Assembly: GCF_900411375.1 (NCBI RefSeq)
Contig: NZ_LS422988.1
Location: forward strand, 35,029 to 99,028
Length of the DNA stretch: 64,000 nucleotides
From: Lentilactobacillus raoultii
Lineage (GTDB): Bacteria > Bacillota > Bacilli > Lactobacillales > Lactobacillaceae
Reading direction: 5' to 3'
A program made the position numbers and the translations under genes. A model generated the notes under the pieces. It was given only the letters and a program-made list of their open reading frames with translations. It had not been told where the DNA came from and made no database searches. Positions 26,953 through 35,862 of this stretch are shown here, in pieces; position 1 is the stretch's first letter; each line of letters opens with the position of its first letter.

Positions 26953-27450
26953 TTACCGGTATCGGCGACCGAGAATGTCGAGGTCCCTTCTTTGACCATC
27001 CAATTCGGCGACTTCAGGTAAGTGGCCCCAGACTTCAAACCCATTTTTCTTAAATAATCCCAAGCTGGGCAAATTATGACCAAAGATAAATGAAACGATG
27101 GTGTCAATATCCAAGCGCACCAGCTGAGTCGCGATAAAATTCAACGCTTGTTGCCCAAAGCCGTGGTGGCGAAACTGTTGATCAATGTAAAGGCTGATTT
27201 CAGCTGTGTGGCAATAAGCAGCTCGGCCGTAAAAGTCTTCTAAACTAATCCAACCAACGATTTGGTTATTGAAAATGATTTTCCAAATAGGACGACGATT
27301 CGGCGTGAACGCATTGAACCAGTCACGTCGATCGGCAACCGTGACCGGTTCCAAATCGGCAGTGACCATGCGACTAGCAATGGTTTGATTATAAATCTCA
27401 ACGATGCGGGGCAAGTCGATGAATTTTGCGTATGTAAAGGTGGCAGTCAT
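26953..27450 (-). CDS. GNAT-family N-acetyltransferase (phosphinothricin acetyltransferase-like)
   Basis: 165 residues. Pattern of the PAT subgroup: DLPRIVEIYNQTIASRM near the start, VGWISLEDFYGRAAY, EISLYIDQQFRHHGFGQQAL (acetyl-CoA pyrophosphate loop) and LPSLGLFKKNGFEVWGHLPEV. It uses acetyl-CoA to acetylate small amines; homologues act on methionine sulfone/sulfoximine or phosphinothricin. The natural substrate is unknown. RBS GGAGG before the ATG at 27450. Confidence 0.88.
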   Translation of the reverse strand: MTATFTYAKFIDLPRIVEIYNQTIASRMVTADLEPVTVADRRDWFNAFTPNRRPIWKIIFNNQIVGWISLEDFYGRAAYCHTAEISLYIDQQFRHHGFGQQALNFIATQLVRLDIDTIVSFIFGHNLPSLGLFKKNGFEVWGHLPEVAELDGQRRDLDILGRRYR

Positions 27451-27677
27451 TTTAGATATCCTCCGTAGAAATTTTGTTTAATCTGTATTATAGTATAGTT
27501 TCAAACCGCGCGTACAGGCCGATGGCAAAAAATGGATCGATTAATTATCTTTAAAGTTCTGATTGGGATGAGTTGTCGTTTTGGCCAAATAGTGTAGAAT
27601 CAATATTGAAACTGTGAATTTTAAAAGAACTTACAAATATCATAAATTCGAATTAATAGTAATGAGGTAATTAAATT

Positions 27678-28367
27678 ATGAAAATTTTAGTTGTTGACGA
27701 TGATAAAGAAATTGCTCAGCTGCTTGAGATTTATATCAGAAATGAAGGATACGAACCAGTTTCGGCTTACAGTGGCAGTGAGGCTCTAACAAAATTGCGG
27801 ACTGAGAGTGATATTGGCTTAATGATTCTTGATATTATGATGCCGGGGATGAATGGGATTGAAGTCATTAAAGAGGTTCGTAAGGATTCTCAAATTCCAA
27901 TCATCATTTTATCAGCTAAGACAGAGGATATGGATAAAATTCAAGGGTTGATCAGTGGTGCGGATGACTACGTGACCAAGCCGTTTAATCCGTTGGAAGT
28001 GATGGCCAGAGTTAAATCACTGCTTAGACGAACGGAGGAACATGTTACGAACGATACGCCTGATGTATTGGACATCGGGCCGTTAACGATTAATAAGGAT
28101 TCCCATGAAGTCAAAACCATTACCGGCACAACCATTCAGTTGACGGCACTTGAGTTTGGAATTCTTTATTTATTGGCCAGTCATCCCAACCGGGTCTTTT
28201 CTGCTGACGAAATTTTTGAGCGGGTTTGGCGTCAGGAAAGTATTGTTTCGGCCAAAACGGTCATGGTCCACGTCAGCCATCTTCGAGATAAGATTGAAGA
28301 AGCAACTAATGGTGAAAAGGTCATTCAAACCGTTTGGGGTGTGGGCTATAAGATTGAAGCACATTAG
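27678..28367 (+). CDS. OmpR/VanR-type response regulator
   Basis: 229 residues. Receiver domain: acidic pocket DDD (residues 7-9), phosphoacceptor in LMILDIMMPGMNGIEV, Thr/Ser in IILSAK and Lys in VTKPFNPLEV. The C-terminal winged helix (about 130-228) carries the recognition helix SAKTVMVHVSHLRDKIEE. It is followed 35 bp later by its sensor kinase and then a D,D-carboxypeptidase, a VanRS-VanY-like arrangement. Confidence 0.93.
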   Translation: MKILVVDDDKEIAQLLEIYIRNEGYEPVSAYSGSEALTKLRTESDIGLMILDIMMPGMNGIEVIKEVRKDSQIPIIILSAKTEDMDKIQGLISGADDYVTKPFNPLEVMARVKSLLRRTEEHVTNDTPDVLDIGPLTINKDSHEVKTITGTTIQLTALEFGILYLLASHPNRVFSADEIFERVWRQESIVSAKTVMVHVSHLRDKIEEATNGEKVIQTVWGVGYKIEAH

Positions 28368-28402
28368 ACATTGAATTTGTTTAGATAGGGATGGCTTAAA
28401 AC

Positions 28403-29581
28403 GTGAAATTAACGGGTCGCGAAAAAACCGAATTATTTCTAGAGGGGATTGTCACAGTCATCTTACTGCTGATGCTCAACCTTTCAATCATTGTCTTAAT
28501 CAATCAGTCGATCCATACGAATCCCGGCTTGCGAGACGGCATTTTCATCATCAAAAAATCTGTGTTAATTGGTCCAAATCATTATCATCTGTGGAGTTGG
28601 GAAAATACCTTCATCACACTGATGCTGATTTTTGACGCTGCCGTGGTATACTGGCGACTGATTCGACGTTATCATCAAATGCAACTGAGACACATTATCA
28701 GTGAGTTGCATTATATTGCCAATGGTCATTTGGACCATCGAATTGGGTTTAAACTCAAAGGAAACACCCAATCGGTTGTCGAAAGCATTAACGCGTTAGT
28801 TGATAGTGTGATCAAGTCGATGAATGAGGAACGGGCAATTGAAAGCTCTAAGGACGAACTGATTACGAATGTCAGTCATGACTTGAGGACACCCTTGACT
28901 TCAATTCTCGGGTATTTAGGCCTGATTCAGGATAAGCAGTATAAGAGTCAGGAAGATTTACTGAAATACACCGAAATTGCGTACTTGAAAGCCAAACAGA
29001 TGAAATCACTGGTGGATAATTTATTTGAATATACGAAGGTCAAACAAACCGGAACGCCGTTATCGATTAATCGAATCGATTTGAGTCAGATGATGGAGCA
29101 GCTGGTTGCCAGTTTTGAATTGGAAGCAGAAAAAAGTGGCCTTCAGATTACAGCCAAAGGGACTGATCAGCCACTTTATATTGAAGCTGATGCCGAAAAA
29201 TTGGGCCGAGTGTTCAATAATTTGATTTCCAATGCCATTAAGTATGGTAAGGGTGGTCATCATATTTATTTAAGCTGTCAGGTTGGTCGGCCTAACGAAG
29301 CCGTTGTTCATGTGTCAAACGATGGGCCGGAAATTCCCAAGGCATCTTTAAACCAGATTTTTGAACGATTTTATCGAGTTGAAGGTTCGCGAAATAAAGA
29401 TACAGGCGGCTCTGGGCTTGGCTTGGCGATTGCTCAAAGCATTATTGACTTGCATGGTGGGTACATTGCGGTGACCTCGGCCAATCAACTAACCACCTTT
29501 GCCGTTCATTTGCCCTTGAAGCATGGGGAAAAACTGACCCGGCCTGATGAAGAAGCGGCTGGATCAACAACTTCGAAATAG
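28403..29581 (+). CDS. VanS-like sensor histidine kinase
   Basis: 392 residues. Two membrane helices (about 10-35 and 68-90) bracket a short extracellular loop, followed by a HAMP-like segment. The H-box is VSHDLRTPLTSILGYLGL; the N-box is NLISNAIKYGKGG; the G-boxes are IFERFYRVEGSR and GGSGLGLAIA. A short sensor loop suggests detection of an envelope-associated signal. RBS lies in TAGGGATGG and start is GTG at 28403. It ends just before the carboxypeptidase gene, consistent with a three-gene operon. Confidence 0.92.
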   Translation: MKLTGREKTELFLEGIVTVILLLMLNLSIIVLINQSIHTNPGLRDGIFIIKKSVLIGPNHYHLWSWENTFITLMLIFDAAVVYWRLIRRYHQMQLRHIISELHYIANGHLDHRIGFKLKGNTQSVVESINALVDSVIKSMNEERAIESSKDELITNVSHDLRTPLTSILGYLGLIQDKQYKSQEDLLKYTEIAYLKAKQMKSLVDNLFEYTKVKQTGTPLSINRIDLSQMMEQLVASFELEAEKSGLQITAKGTDQPLYIEADAEKLGRVFNNLISNAIKYGKGGHHIYLSCQVGRPNEAVVHVSNDGPEIPKASLNQIFERFYRVEGSRNKDTGGSGLGLAIAQSIIDLHGGYIAVTSANQLTTFAVHLPLKHGEKLTRPDEEAAGSTTSK

Positions 29582-29594
29582 AAAGGTTTTTTCA

Positions 29595-30860
29595 ATGAAG
29601 TTTAAGTTTAAATTGTTGTTATTGATCGTTGGCTTGATTGGGCTACCAGTCAGCATGCAGACCAGCGCTTATGCCGCGACTGTGCAAACCAGTGAACCGG
29701 CAATTTATGCCAAGTCGGCAATTGCTGTCGATGCTGATACCGGTCAAATCCTCTATGAAAAAAATGCACATCAACCTTTGGCCATTGCGTCGATTTCAAA
29801 GTTGATGACGGTTTACATTGTCCGTCAGCAAATCAAGCAGGGAAAATTATCCTGGCATGATCGAGTCACTATTTCACCAGCAGTTGCCAAACTAAGCACG
29901 GCGAGCGGGTTAACCAATGTTCCTTTGAAGGCCGGTAAATCGTATCAGGTTCGTGATTTGGTCAAAGCAGCTCTGATTGTCTCCGCTAATGCTGCCGCAA
30001 TTGTACTTGGTCAAAAGGTTGCCGGTAGTGCGCAAAAGTTTGCCCAAAAGATGACCAAAACGGCACACCATCTGGGCATTCACGATGCCAAATTTTATAA
30101 TGCGGCGGGGTTAACCAATAAATTAACCGGTTCACTCGAGCTAAAAAAAGTGAATGCAAATTCGGAAAATCTCATGTCGGCCAAAGATGTGGCACTACTT
30201 GCCAGCCGGCTTGAGAAAACGTTTCCCAGCTTAACTAAAATCACCAGTCAGTCGAAAATGACTTTTGCCGGTCGATCCTATGCTGGCCACAACCAGCTGT
30301 TGTCTGACCATCAGATTGCCAAGGGAGCGGTGGTTAATGGGTTGAAAACTGGGACTTCGGACGAGGCTGGGGCCTGTTTTGCGGGCTCGGCAACTTATCA
30401 CGGTCGCCGGATTGTGACAGTGATTCTTGGTGCTCGAAATACCAGTGCGACGGATCCGGCAAGATTTATCCAAACTGCTAAATTGATGAAGTTGATTTTT
30501 AGTAAGCAGCATCCAATTAAAATTGCCAGGCATACACAACTGAAGGGACTCAGTAAGGCTAAAGTACCGGATGGCAAGCAAACGACAACCCGGTTGGTTA
30601 ATCAAAAGCCGACTTGGGTGTGGGTACCCAAGTCAATTAGTCAAAAAGAGGTTAAAGGTCATTATGTTAAAAAGCCTAAGAAATTAACGGCACCGGTCAA
30701 GAAAGGCAAACCGGTTGCTTCGGCCAATTTAGTTTACGATCATCAATTTTTGAAGTATCTAAATACATTTCCAGACAAGGTGACCTTGACACCAAGTAAA
30801 TCGATTGATAAGGCGAATATTTTTGTGCGCTTTTGGAGAGCGCTTTCGCGACTTTTTTAA
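29595..30860 (+). CDS. D-alanyl-D-alanine carboxypeptidase (PBP5/DacA-like)
   Basis: 421 residues from the ATG at 29595, 13 bp after the kinase gene; an open frame upstream overlaps the kinase and is unlikely. Signal peptide about 1-27 (ends AYAA). S11 serine peptidase motifs: SXXK in ASISKLM, SXN in SANAA, KTG in LKTGTSDEAG. A basic C-terminal domain and a final amphipathic helix (FVRFWRALSRLF) would tether it to the membrane. It trims the pentapeptide of peptidoglycan. The kinase and regulator upstream probably tune it to wall stress. Confidence 0.92.
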   Translation: MKFKFKLLLLIVGLIGLPVSMQTSAYAATVQTSEPAIYAKSAIAVDADTGQILYEKNAHQPLAIASISKLMTVYIVRQQIKQGKLSWHDRVTISPAVAKLSTASGLTNVPLKAGKSYQVRDLVKAALIVSANAAAIVLGQKVAGSAQKFAQKMTKTAHHLGIHDAKFYNAAGLTNKLTGSLELKKVNANSENLMSAKDVALLASRLEKTFPSLTKITSQSKMTFAGRSYAGHNQLLSDHQIAKGAVVNGLKTGTSDEAGACFAGSATYHGRRIVTVILGARNTSATDPARFIQTAKLMKLIFSKQHPIKIARHTQLKGLSKAKVPDGKQTTTRLVNQKPTWVWVPKSISQKEVKGHYVKKPKKLTAPVKKGKPVASANLVYDHQFLKYLNTFPDKVTLTPSKSIDKANIFVRFWRALSRLF

Positions 30861-31000
30861 ATGATAATTCGGTGAAAAGTGTTTATTAATTGTTCGATTT
30901 CTCATATAATTGAACTTGAATTGTGTTTACATTATTTTTACACGGATGATCGTAAATGGACTGATTTCAAATTTACGGTTATTTAGATGGAGGATTCCTT

Positions 31001-31786
31001 TTGGGTAAGTTTGCAGAAAGATCAGACGCTGACGCACCGTATTGGAAGAAAATATTAGACGCTTCGTTACCGGTTGATCTAAGTTACATACCAATCGGAC
31101 TGGCATGCGGCATTTTATTGAATGCTTCCGGATTTAATGTTTGGACAACACTGATGGTTTCGGTCATGGTGTTTTCTGGTGGTGCTCAGTTTTTGATTGC
31201 ATCTTTGTTGGCCACTAATGCCCCAATGCTATCAGTTCTGTTAATGATGTTTTTCTTGGAATTACGATATGCATTACTTGGGTCAAGCCTTTCGAAATAT
31301 TTACATCACCAATCGTTAGGATTTACGATGATTTTCGCGGCTTCAATGAATGATGAAAACTATGCATTGAACTATTTGAAATTTTCAACCGATAAAAAGT
31401 TTACACCTAAAGAAGCCTTGCACGTCGAACACACGACGTTGGCTTTTTGGACAGTCAGTAATTTAATCGGTAGTTTAATTGGCAGTGCAATTAATATTGA
31501 CCTGACAATTGTGCACTTTGCTTTGACAGCACTGTTCCTTTACATGATCGTCATGCAATTGAAGAACCGATTGATCATTGTCATTTGTATTTTAGCCGGT
31601 TTTTTGGCTGCCTTTTTCATGGTGTTGACCAAATCAACGTTGGGGTTGGTCATTTCAACTTTAGTGGCTTCGTTTATTGGGTTTATGGTGGAGGCAACAA
31701 TTCGAAAGCACCATCCTAAGAGTGGCTGGTTGAAGACGATGAAGAACCCTGCCGGAACACCTGATGAAGATGTTGATAACGAGTAG
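31001..31786 (+). CDS. azlC: AzlC-type branched-chain amino acid exporter subunit
   Basis: 261 residues. AzlC landmarks: DLSYIPIGLACGILL, FSGGAQFLIASLLA and ELRYALLGSSLS, with the long C-terminal membrane helices. Start is TTG at 31001 after GGAGG. With AzlD 19 bp downstream it exports branched-chain amino acids or analogues. Partners AzlC and AzlD are both needed for function in Bacillus. Confidence 0.92.
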   Translation: MGKFAERSDADAPYWKKILDASLPVDLSYIPIGLACGILLNASGFNVWTTLMVSVMVFSGGAQFLIASLLATNAPMLSVLLMMFFLELRYALLGSSLSKYLHHQSLGFTMIFAASMNDENYALNYLKFSTDKKFTPKEALHVEHTTLAFWTVSNLIGSLIGSAINIDLTIVHFALTALFLYMIVMQLKNRLIIVICILAGFLAAFFMVLTKSTLGLVISTLVASFIGFMVEATIRKHHPKSGWLKTMKNPAGTPDEDVDNE

Positions 31787-31804
31787 CTAGGAGTAAGAGC
31801 TTTT

Positions 31805-32134
31805 ATGGAATGGACGACGACACAACATGTTTGGTTGGTTTTAGGGTGTTTTTGTGTGGCTTTCGCGCCGCGTTTAATACCACTCTTATTTTTCCGTACC
31901 CGGAAGATCCCTGATTGGTTCAACGAGTGGATGAGGTATGTACCAATTTCATTGTTTACAGCATTGGTAGTAAAGGATATCTTTATTACGTCAACGTATT
32001 CCGTCACCATTCAACAAATTCCGGATATGTTGGCCGCAATCATTGTCATTGGTGTTGCTTATTGGACGCGTTCAATGGCAATTTCGGTTATTTTAGGCTT
32101 GCTGGCAGTCTTTTTGCTTGCGATGTTTGTTTGA
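31805..32134 (+). CDS. azlD: AzlD-family small transporter subunit
   Basis: 109 residues, four hydrophobic segments (WLVLGCFCVAFAPRLIPLLFF at the start). The family signature RLIP-FFR-WF-YVP is visible. It pairs with the AzlC protein just upstream, and the two are almost certainly co-translated. Confidence 0.9.
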   Translation: MEWTTTQHVWLVLGCFCVAFAPRLIPLLFFRTRKIPDWFNEWMRYVPISLFTALVVKDIFITSTYSVTIQQIPDMLAAIIVIGVAYWTRSMAISVILGLLAVFLLAMFV

Positions 32135-32157
32135 ATTCAATTGAAAATTAATTTTAA

Positions 32158-32203
32158 AATGAAAACGCCATTTCCTCAAGACAACGAGGAGTGGCGTTTT
32201 AAA
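32158..32203. terminator. Terminator between azlD and the YueI-like gene
   Basis: AAAACGCCA-TCCTC pairs with GAGGA-TGGCGTTTT; A/T runs on both sides let it serve both convergent transcripts. Confidence 0.9.
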
Positions 32204-32209
32204 AATATC

Positions 32210-32590
32210 TTAAAGTAAGATTCGACGCTTAATTTTTTTCTTGGGATCCGCAACTACCAGGCCGAAGTCGTTTGGGCCGACCGGTTGGGCAACTCGAACG
32301 CCGTTTTGAACCAGGATGGTAAATTGATAATGATGATCGATTGCCAATCCCATGTAGTCATCAATTAATGACTGGGGCATCTTACCATTCAGGTAAGCCC
32401 GATACTCCGGATATTGTTCAAAAATTTTAGTGACCATATCCTTTGTCTGAGCTTGGCCAAGTTGAGAGATGGTAAGGGCAATCGCTACTCGTTCACGAAA
32501 ATTACCAAGAAAGGCCCGCTTTTCATCTGGTTTGAGTTGTGGATTGCCAAACATATGTTGCTTAATAAAATCTTCTGAGTCGTTAGCCAT
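32210..32590 (-). CDS. DUF1694 (YueI-like) protein
   Basis: 126 residues from the ATG at 32590, 8-9 bases after AAAGGAAG; an in-frame start at 32650 lacks an RBS. Features are FGNPQLKPDEKRAFLGNFRERV, EYRAYLNGKMPQ and the ending VGPNDFGLVVADP, which match the YueI family of cytoplasmic proteins found in Bacillus and lactobacilli. The fold is L30e-like according to family knowledge. The function is unknown. Confidence 0.85.
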   Translation of the reverse strand: MANDSEDFIKQHMFGNPQLKPDEKRAFLGNFRERVAIALTISQLGQAQTKDMVTKIFEQYPEYRAYLNGKMPQSLIDDYMGLAIDHHYQFTILVQNGVRVAQPVGPNDFGLVVADPKKKIKRRILL

Positions 32591-32650
32591 TAAAGTTCTT
32601 CCTTTCAATTGAGAATATTGGCAAGAACCGTTACCGATTGCATTAATCAT

Positions 32651-32962
32651 ACTATGTTTTGCAAAGATTCGAAAGCTTGTAGTTCATGGTTAGTTAAAGG
32701 GACAATTGTTAGGCTCACTGGTTAATGGAGTTGCCGGTTAATGAGAGGACTGTTTTGTTACATAAATGTAACATTTGGAAATGAATGACAAGTAACCGAT
32801 TTGTTTACAAAAATTTTATAGTTGTTTCAAACATTGATATATCAGTTTTCCTCTGCTTAAACTACGTTAAGAAAATCTTAAGGCGTCTCAAAAAACGCCT
32901 TTTTGTTTGAAATATTTTTGTAACAGAAATACAATGTAGTCAATAAATATTAGGAGGCTTTG
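32651..32962. other. Gene-free region with palindrome and orphan terminator
   Basis: It holds the 16-bp palindrome GTTACATAAATGTAAC (32757-32772) and a hairpin AGGCGT/ACGCCT with TTTTTG (32880-32906). The terminator follows no visible gene, so a short transcript may start near the palindrome. The rightmost part carries the RBS AGGAGG of the next gene. Confidence 0.5.
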
Positions 32963-33376
32963 ATGATGAAAAAGATGACTAAGTTAGTTTCTGTTGTTGC
33001 ACTGGCATTACCGTTGGCATTTGCAACACCATTGGCTGCGTCTGCTTCAACTCAAGCAACACAGACAACTCAAGCAACCAAAGCAAAAAAATATAGTTAC
33101 ACAATCAAGAAATCTTACTTCTACAAGAAAGCAAAGACTTATCATACTAAGGATGCATCACCGACTGTTTATAAGGCTGCCATTGGCGCAGACACCTCGT
33201 CCTTCGTTTTAACCAAGAAGGGTAAGCTGAAGTCTGCAACAACTTATTATGTCACAAAAGCGGTTAAAACTGATGCTACCAAGACAAAGAAATCCAAGAC
33301 GTTCTTCTACGTTAAGGGTCATGGTTGGGTAGCTGCTTCTGCTTTAACAGCTGGCCAATTTAAGCAAGCTGACTAA
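32963..33376 (+). CDS. Small secreted Lys/Thr-rich protein
   Basis: 137 residues. A signal peptide (KKMTKLVSVVALALPLAFA, cleavage after ASA) precedes a basic mature part with repeated KK and TY motifs and an aromatic core (SYFYKKAKTYH, TFFYVKGHGWVAASAL) that resembles bacterial SH3/SLAP-like wall-binding modules. ATG 32963 and ATG 32966 are both possible after AGGAGG. It is unassigned; a role at the cell wall is an inference. Confidence 0.75.
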   Translation: MMKKMTKLVSVVALALPLAFATPLAASASTQATQTTQATKAKKYSYTIKKSYFYKKAKTYHTKDASPTVYKAAIGADTSSFVLTKKGKLKSATTYYVTKAVKTDATKTKKSKTFFYVKGHGWVAASALTAGQFKQAD

Positions 33377-33399
33377 TCGACACTTTTAATTTTAACGAA

Positions 33400-33453
33400 A
33401 GAACCGATCCTTGGAAAGTGATGCATGGCATCGCACCGGGACCGATTTTTTTG
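33400..33453 (+). terminator. Probable terminator of the small secreted protein gene
   Basis: GTGATGC pairs with GCAT-CGCAC and the structure ends in a run of seven T. Outer pairing is poor. Confidence 0.6.
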
Positions 33454-33563
33454 TTTAGTCAGGCTTAATGGTCAACTTTGGCCATCAACATGCTTGCGTT
33501 TTAAGCTGTCGTCTTGAAATGGTATAATAAAAATGAAACATGAATTGACGAGGAGGTCTTGTT

Positions 33564-34526
33564 TTGAAAAAGTGGATTTGGATCGTAATCACCGTTTTAA
33601 TTATTGCGTCAGTAGGTGGTTACGCATATGCCCGACATTCTCAAAATGAAAGATTATACCATGATTCGATGCAGCGGGCTGGTCTTCAAATCTCCAACAA
33701 GCGCTATATTGCTGCGGAGACCTCTTTTACAAATGCCTTAAAGAGAAAGCCCAATGATAAAAAGGCAACGCGATTATTAAGCCAGACTCAGGATTATCTG
33801 GCAGCTAATGATTCATTTACGGATCGGGATTATCCCAGCGCTCGGGATGGGTATCAGTCGGTCATCGATGTCAAGAACGGCAACGAGACGTTGAAAAAGC
33901 GATCTAAGGATAAACTGTCAACGGTTAAGACGATCCAAGGGAATCTGAAGAAATATAACCAAATTTACAATAAAGCTTTGGATGAGACTGGCGCTGGTAA
34001 CTATACCCAATCTAATAGTACGTTGGACAAAATCCTTTCTGATAAAACGGCTAAACAGGATTATTACAAGGCTATTTTGACAAAGGCTAAACGCTTACGC
34101 TCGAAGAATAATGCTGCTTTATCCGGAGCTTCCAGCAGTAGTAACAGCACGACAAGTAGTGGAACGAGTAGCAGTGCAACGACACCAAGTAGTTCGACTA
34201 ACGATTTTGAGTCATCGACTTCTAATAGCAGCACTAAAAATAATCCCAACGTTGCGCCAAACAGCAGTGCCAGCTTGACATCCTCGGAAAAGAAAGCGGC
34301 TGCCGCCTATAAGGGATCAAACGAATTTACCGTTAATCCGAAGAAGAATGAGATCAATGGTCAGCAAATCACAGAAGCTCAGGTTAATAGTGCCAGAAAG
34401 CAAATCAGTGCCGCTGGAATCGATTCAAATGCGATGAGTGATCAGGATGTAAAAGACATCATTAAAGGCGCTCACGAGAAGCATGAGACGATTGATCAAT
34501 ACGTTAAAGCGCGTTACGGAAGTTAA
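33564..34526 (+). CDS. Membrane-anchored helical-repeat protein with Ser-rich linker
   Basis: 320 residues. One N-terminal anchor (KKWIWIVITVLIIASVGGYAYA), then a helical, TPR-like region (about 30-185: ISNKRYIAAETSFTNALKRKPND and similar), a Ser/Thr/Asn linker (about 185-240) and a small C-terminal domain (about 245-320, EKKAAAAYKG, DQDVKDIIKGAHEKHETI). The topology puts the repeats outside the membrane. I do not recognise a named family. RBS GAGGAGG. Confidence 0.78.
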   Translation: MKKWIWIVITVLIIASVGGYAYARHSQNERLYHDSMQRAGLQISNKRYIAAETSFTNALKRKPNDKKATRLLSQTQDYLAANDSFTDRDYPSARDGYQSVIDVKNGNETLKKRSKDKLSTVKTIQGNLKKYNQIYNKALDETGAGNYTQSNSTLDKILSDKTAKQDYYKAILTKAKRLRSKNNAALSGASSSSNSTTSSGTSSSATTPSSSTNDFESSTSNSSTKNNPNVAPNSSASLTSSEKKAAAAYKGSNEFTVNPKKNEINGQQITEAQVNSARKQISAAGIDSNAMSDQDVKDIIKGAHEKHETIDQYVKARYGS

Positions 34527-34567
34527 AAACTGGTAACTTAACTGATAAATGACATTTGGTTTGAGCC

Positions 34568-34612
34568 ATGAAGACTGAGATAACTTTTGTCTCAGCCTTT
34601 ATTTTTTACTTT
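34568..34612 (+). terminator. Terminator
   Basis: CTGAGA pairs with TCTCAG, with flanking AAGA and CCTT, followed by TATTTTTT. Confidence 0.75.
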
Positions 34613-34786
34613 TTCGAAAGCATCATTAAAATTTAACGTATATATATAAATGTGTGCACCTGAAATTAAGTTGATTTATTAAAAATCCTTAATTTGATCT
34701 TAATTTCTGGTTTGCTGCTTGTGGAAAAATAGACGAGACGTGTAAGATAATGACCAGAGAGTAGACTTATTTGAAGGGGTGGTTTT

Positions 34787-35842
34787 TTGTCGATTTGGGA
34801 CAAATTTGTGAGTAATGTACCGCTTAGAAGATTTACGGTTTTGGGCTTGGTTGTATTGATTCTTTACTTTGCTCGAAGCATGATGAGCACATTTTTACTA
34901 ACATTTATCTTTTGCTTGCTGGTAGTGAAGTTAACTGACTGGATTCGACGCTTTGTTAAAATTCCATCAGAAATTATTGTGGTGGTGGTCTACGTCTTGG
35001 TCTTAGCCGGCTTTTATTTTGGGATTACAGTTTACATTCCGCAGATCGCTGATCAGGCCATTCGATCAACCAGAGACATTGTCGACTTTTATTCTGATCC
35101 GAATAACTTGCCGGATGATCAAACCATGCAGTGGGTAAATGAGTTTATCAAACAGAGTAATATCATGGATCAAATGAAAAATGGCGTGTCACTGATTTGG
35201 AAATACATTGCTGGTGTTGGGACGATGGGAGTCACACTGTTTCTATCAATGATTTTGAGTTTCTTTTTCACGATTGAAAGAAAAACGCTTACCAAATTTT
35301 CTCACCTGTTTTTAAACAGTGACTTTGCATGGTTCTTTCAAGACATCTACTTTTTTGGAAAGAAATTTGTGGCAACTTTTGGGGTTGTCTTGGAGGCTCA
35401 ATTCTTTATTGCGATTGTCAATACGATTTTAACAACCATTGTGTTGGCAGTAATGCATTTGCCTCAGTTGGCTGTTTTGGCTTTAATGGTTTTCATCCTA
35501 AGCTTGATTCCGGTAGCGGGCGTCATTATTTCGTTTGTCCCATTGTCCTTGGTTGGCTATTCTGTAGGCGGTTGGCAGGATGTTTTGTACTTGGTTATCA
35601 CGATTGTAGTCGTTCACGCGTTGGAAGCTTACGTTTTGAATCCCAACTTTATGGCTTCTAAGACTAATTTACCAATCTTTTTCACCTTTATTGTGCTTTT
35701 GGTGGGTGAACATTTCTTTGGCGTTTGGGGCTTGATTTGTGGTGTACCGGTCTTTACGTTCCTGTTAGATATTTTAGGCGTTAAGCGACACGATGAGGCA
35801 GTGCCGCCAAGTAAGCCGACGTCGAAGTCGTTTAAATATTAG
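34787..35842 (+). CDS. AI-2E family transporter (PerM/YtvI-like)
   Basis: 351 residues, about eight membrane segments. Family features: FARSMMSTFLLTFIFCLLVVKL, the amphipathic extracellular loop, FFLSMILSFFFT-like helix followed by ERK, SLIPVAGVIISFVP and the final VGEHFFGVWGLICGVPVF. Start is TTG at 34787 after AAGGGG. Members export or carry small organic molecules or ions; a quorum signal function should not be assumed. Confidence 0.87.
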   Translation: MSIWDKFVSNVPLRRFTVLGLVVLILYFARSMMSTFLLTFIFCLLVVKLTDWIRRFVKIPSEIIVVVVYVLVLAGFYFGITVYIPQIADQAIRSTRDIVDFYSDPNNLPDDQTMQWVNEFIKQSNIMDQMKNGVSLIWKYIAGVGTMGVTLFLSMILSFFFTIERKTLTKFSHLFLNSDFAWFFQDIYFFGKKFVATFGVVLEAQFFIAIVNTILTTIVLAVMHLPQLAVLALMVFILSLIPVAGVIISFVPLSLVGYSVGGWQDVLYLVITIVVVHALEAYVLNPNFMASKTNLPIFFTFIVLLVGEHFFGVWGLICGVPVFTFLLDILGVKRHDEAVPPSKPTSKSFKY

Positions 35843-35862
35843 GCATGGGTTGCAAAACATTC

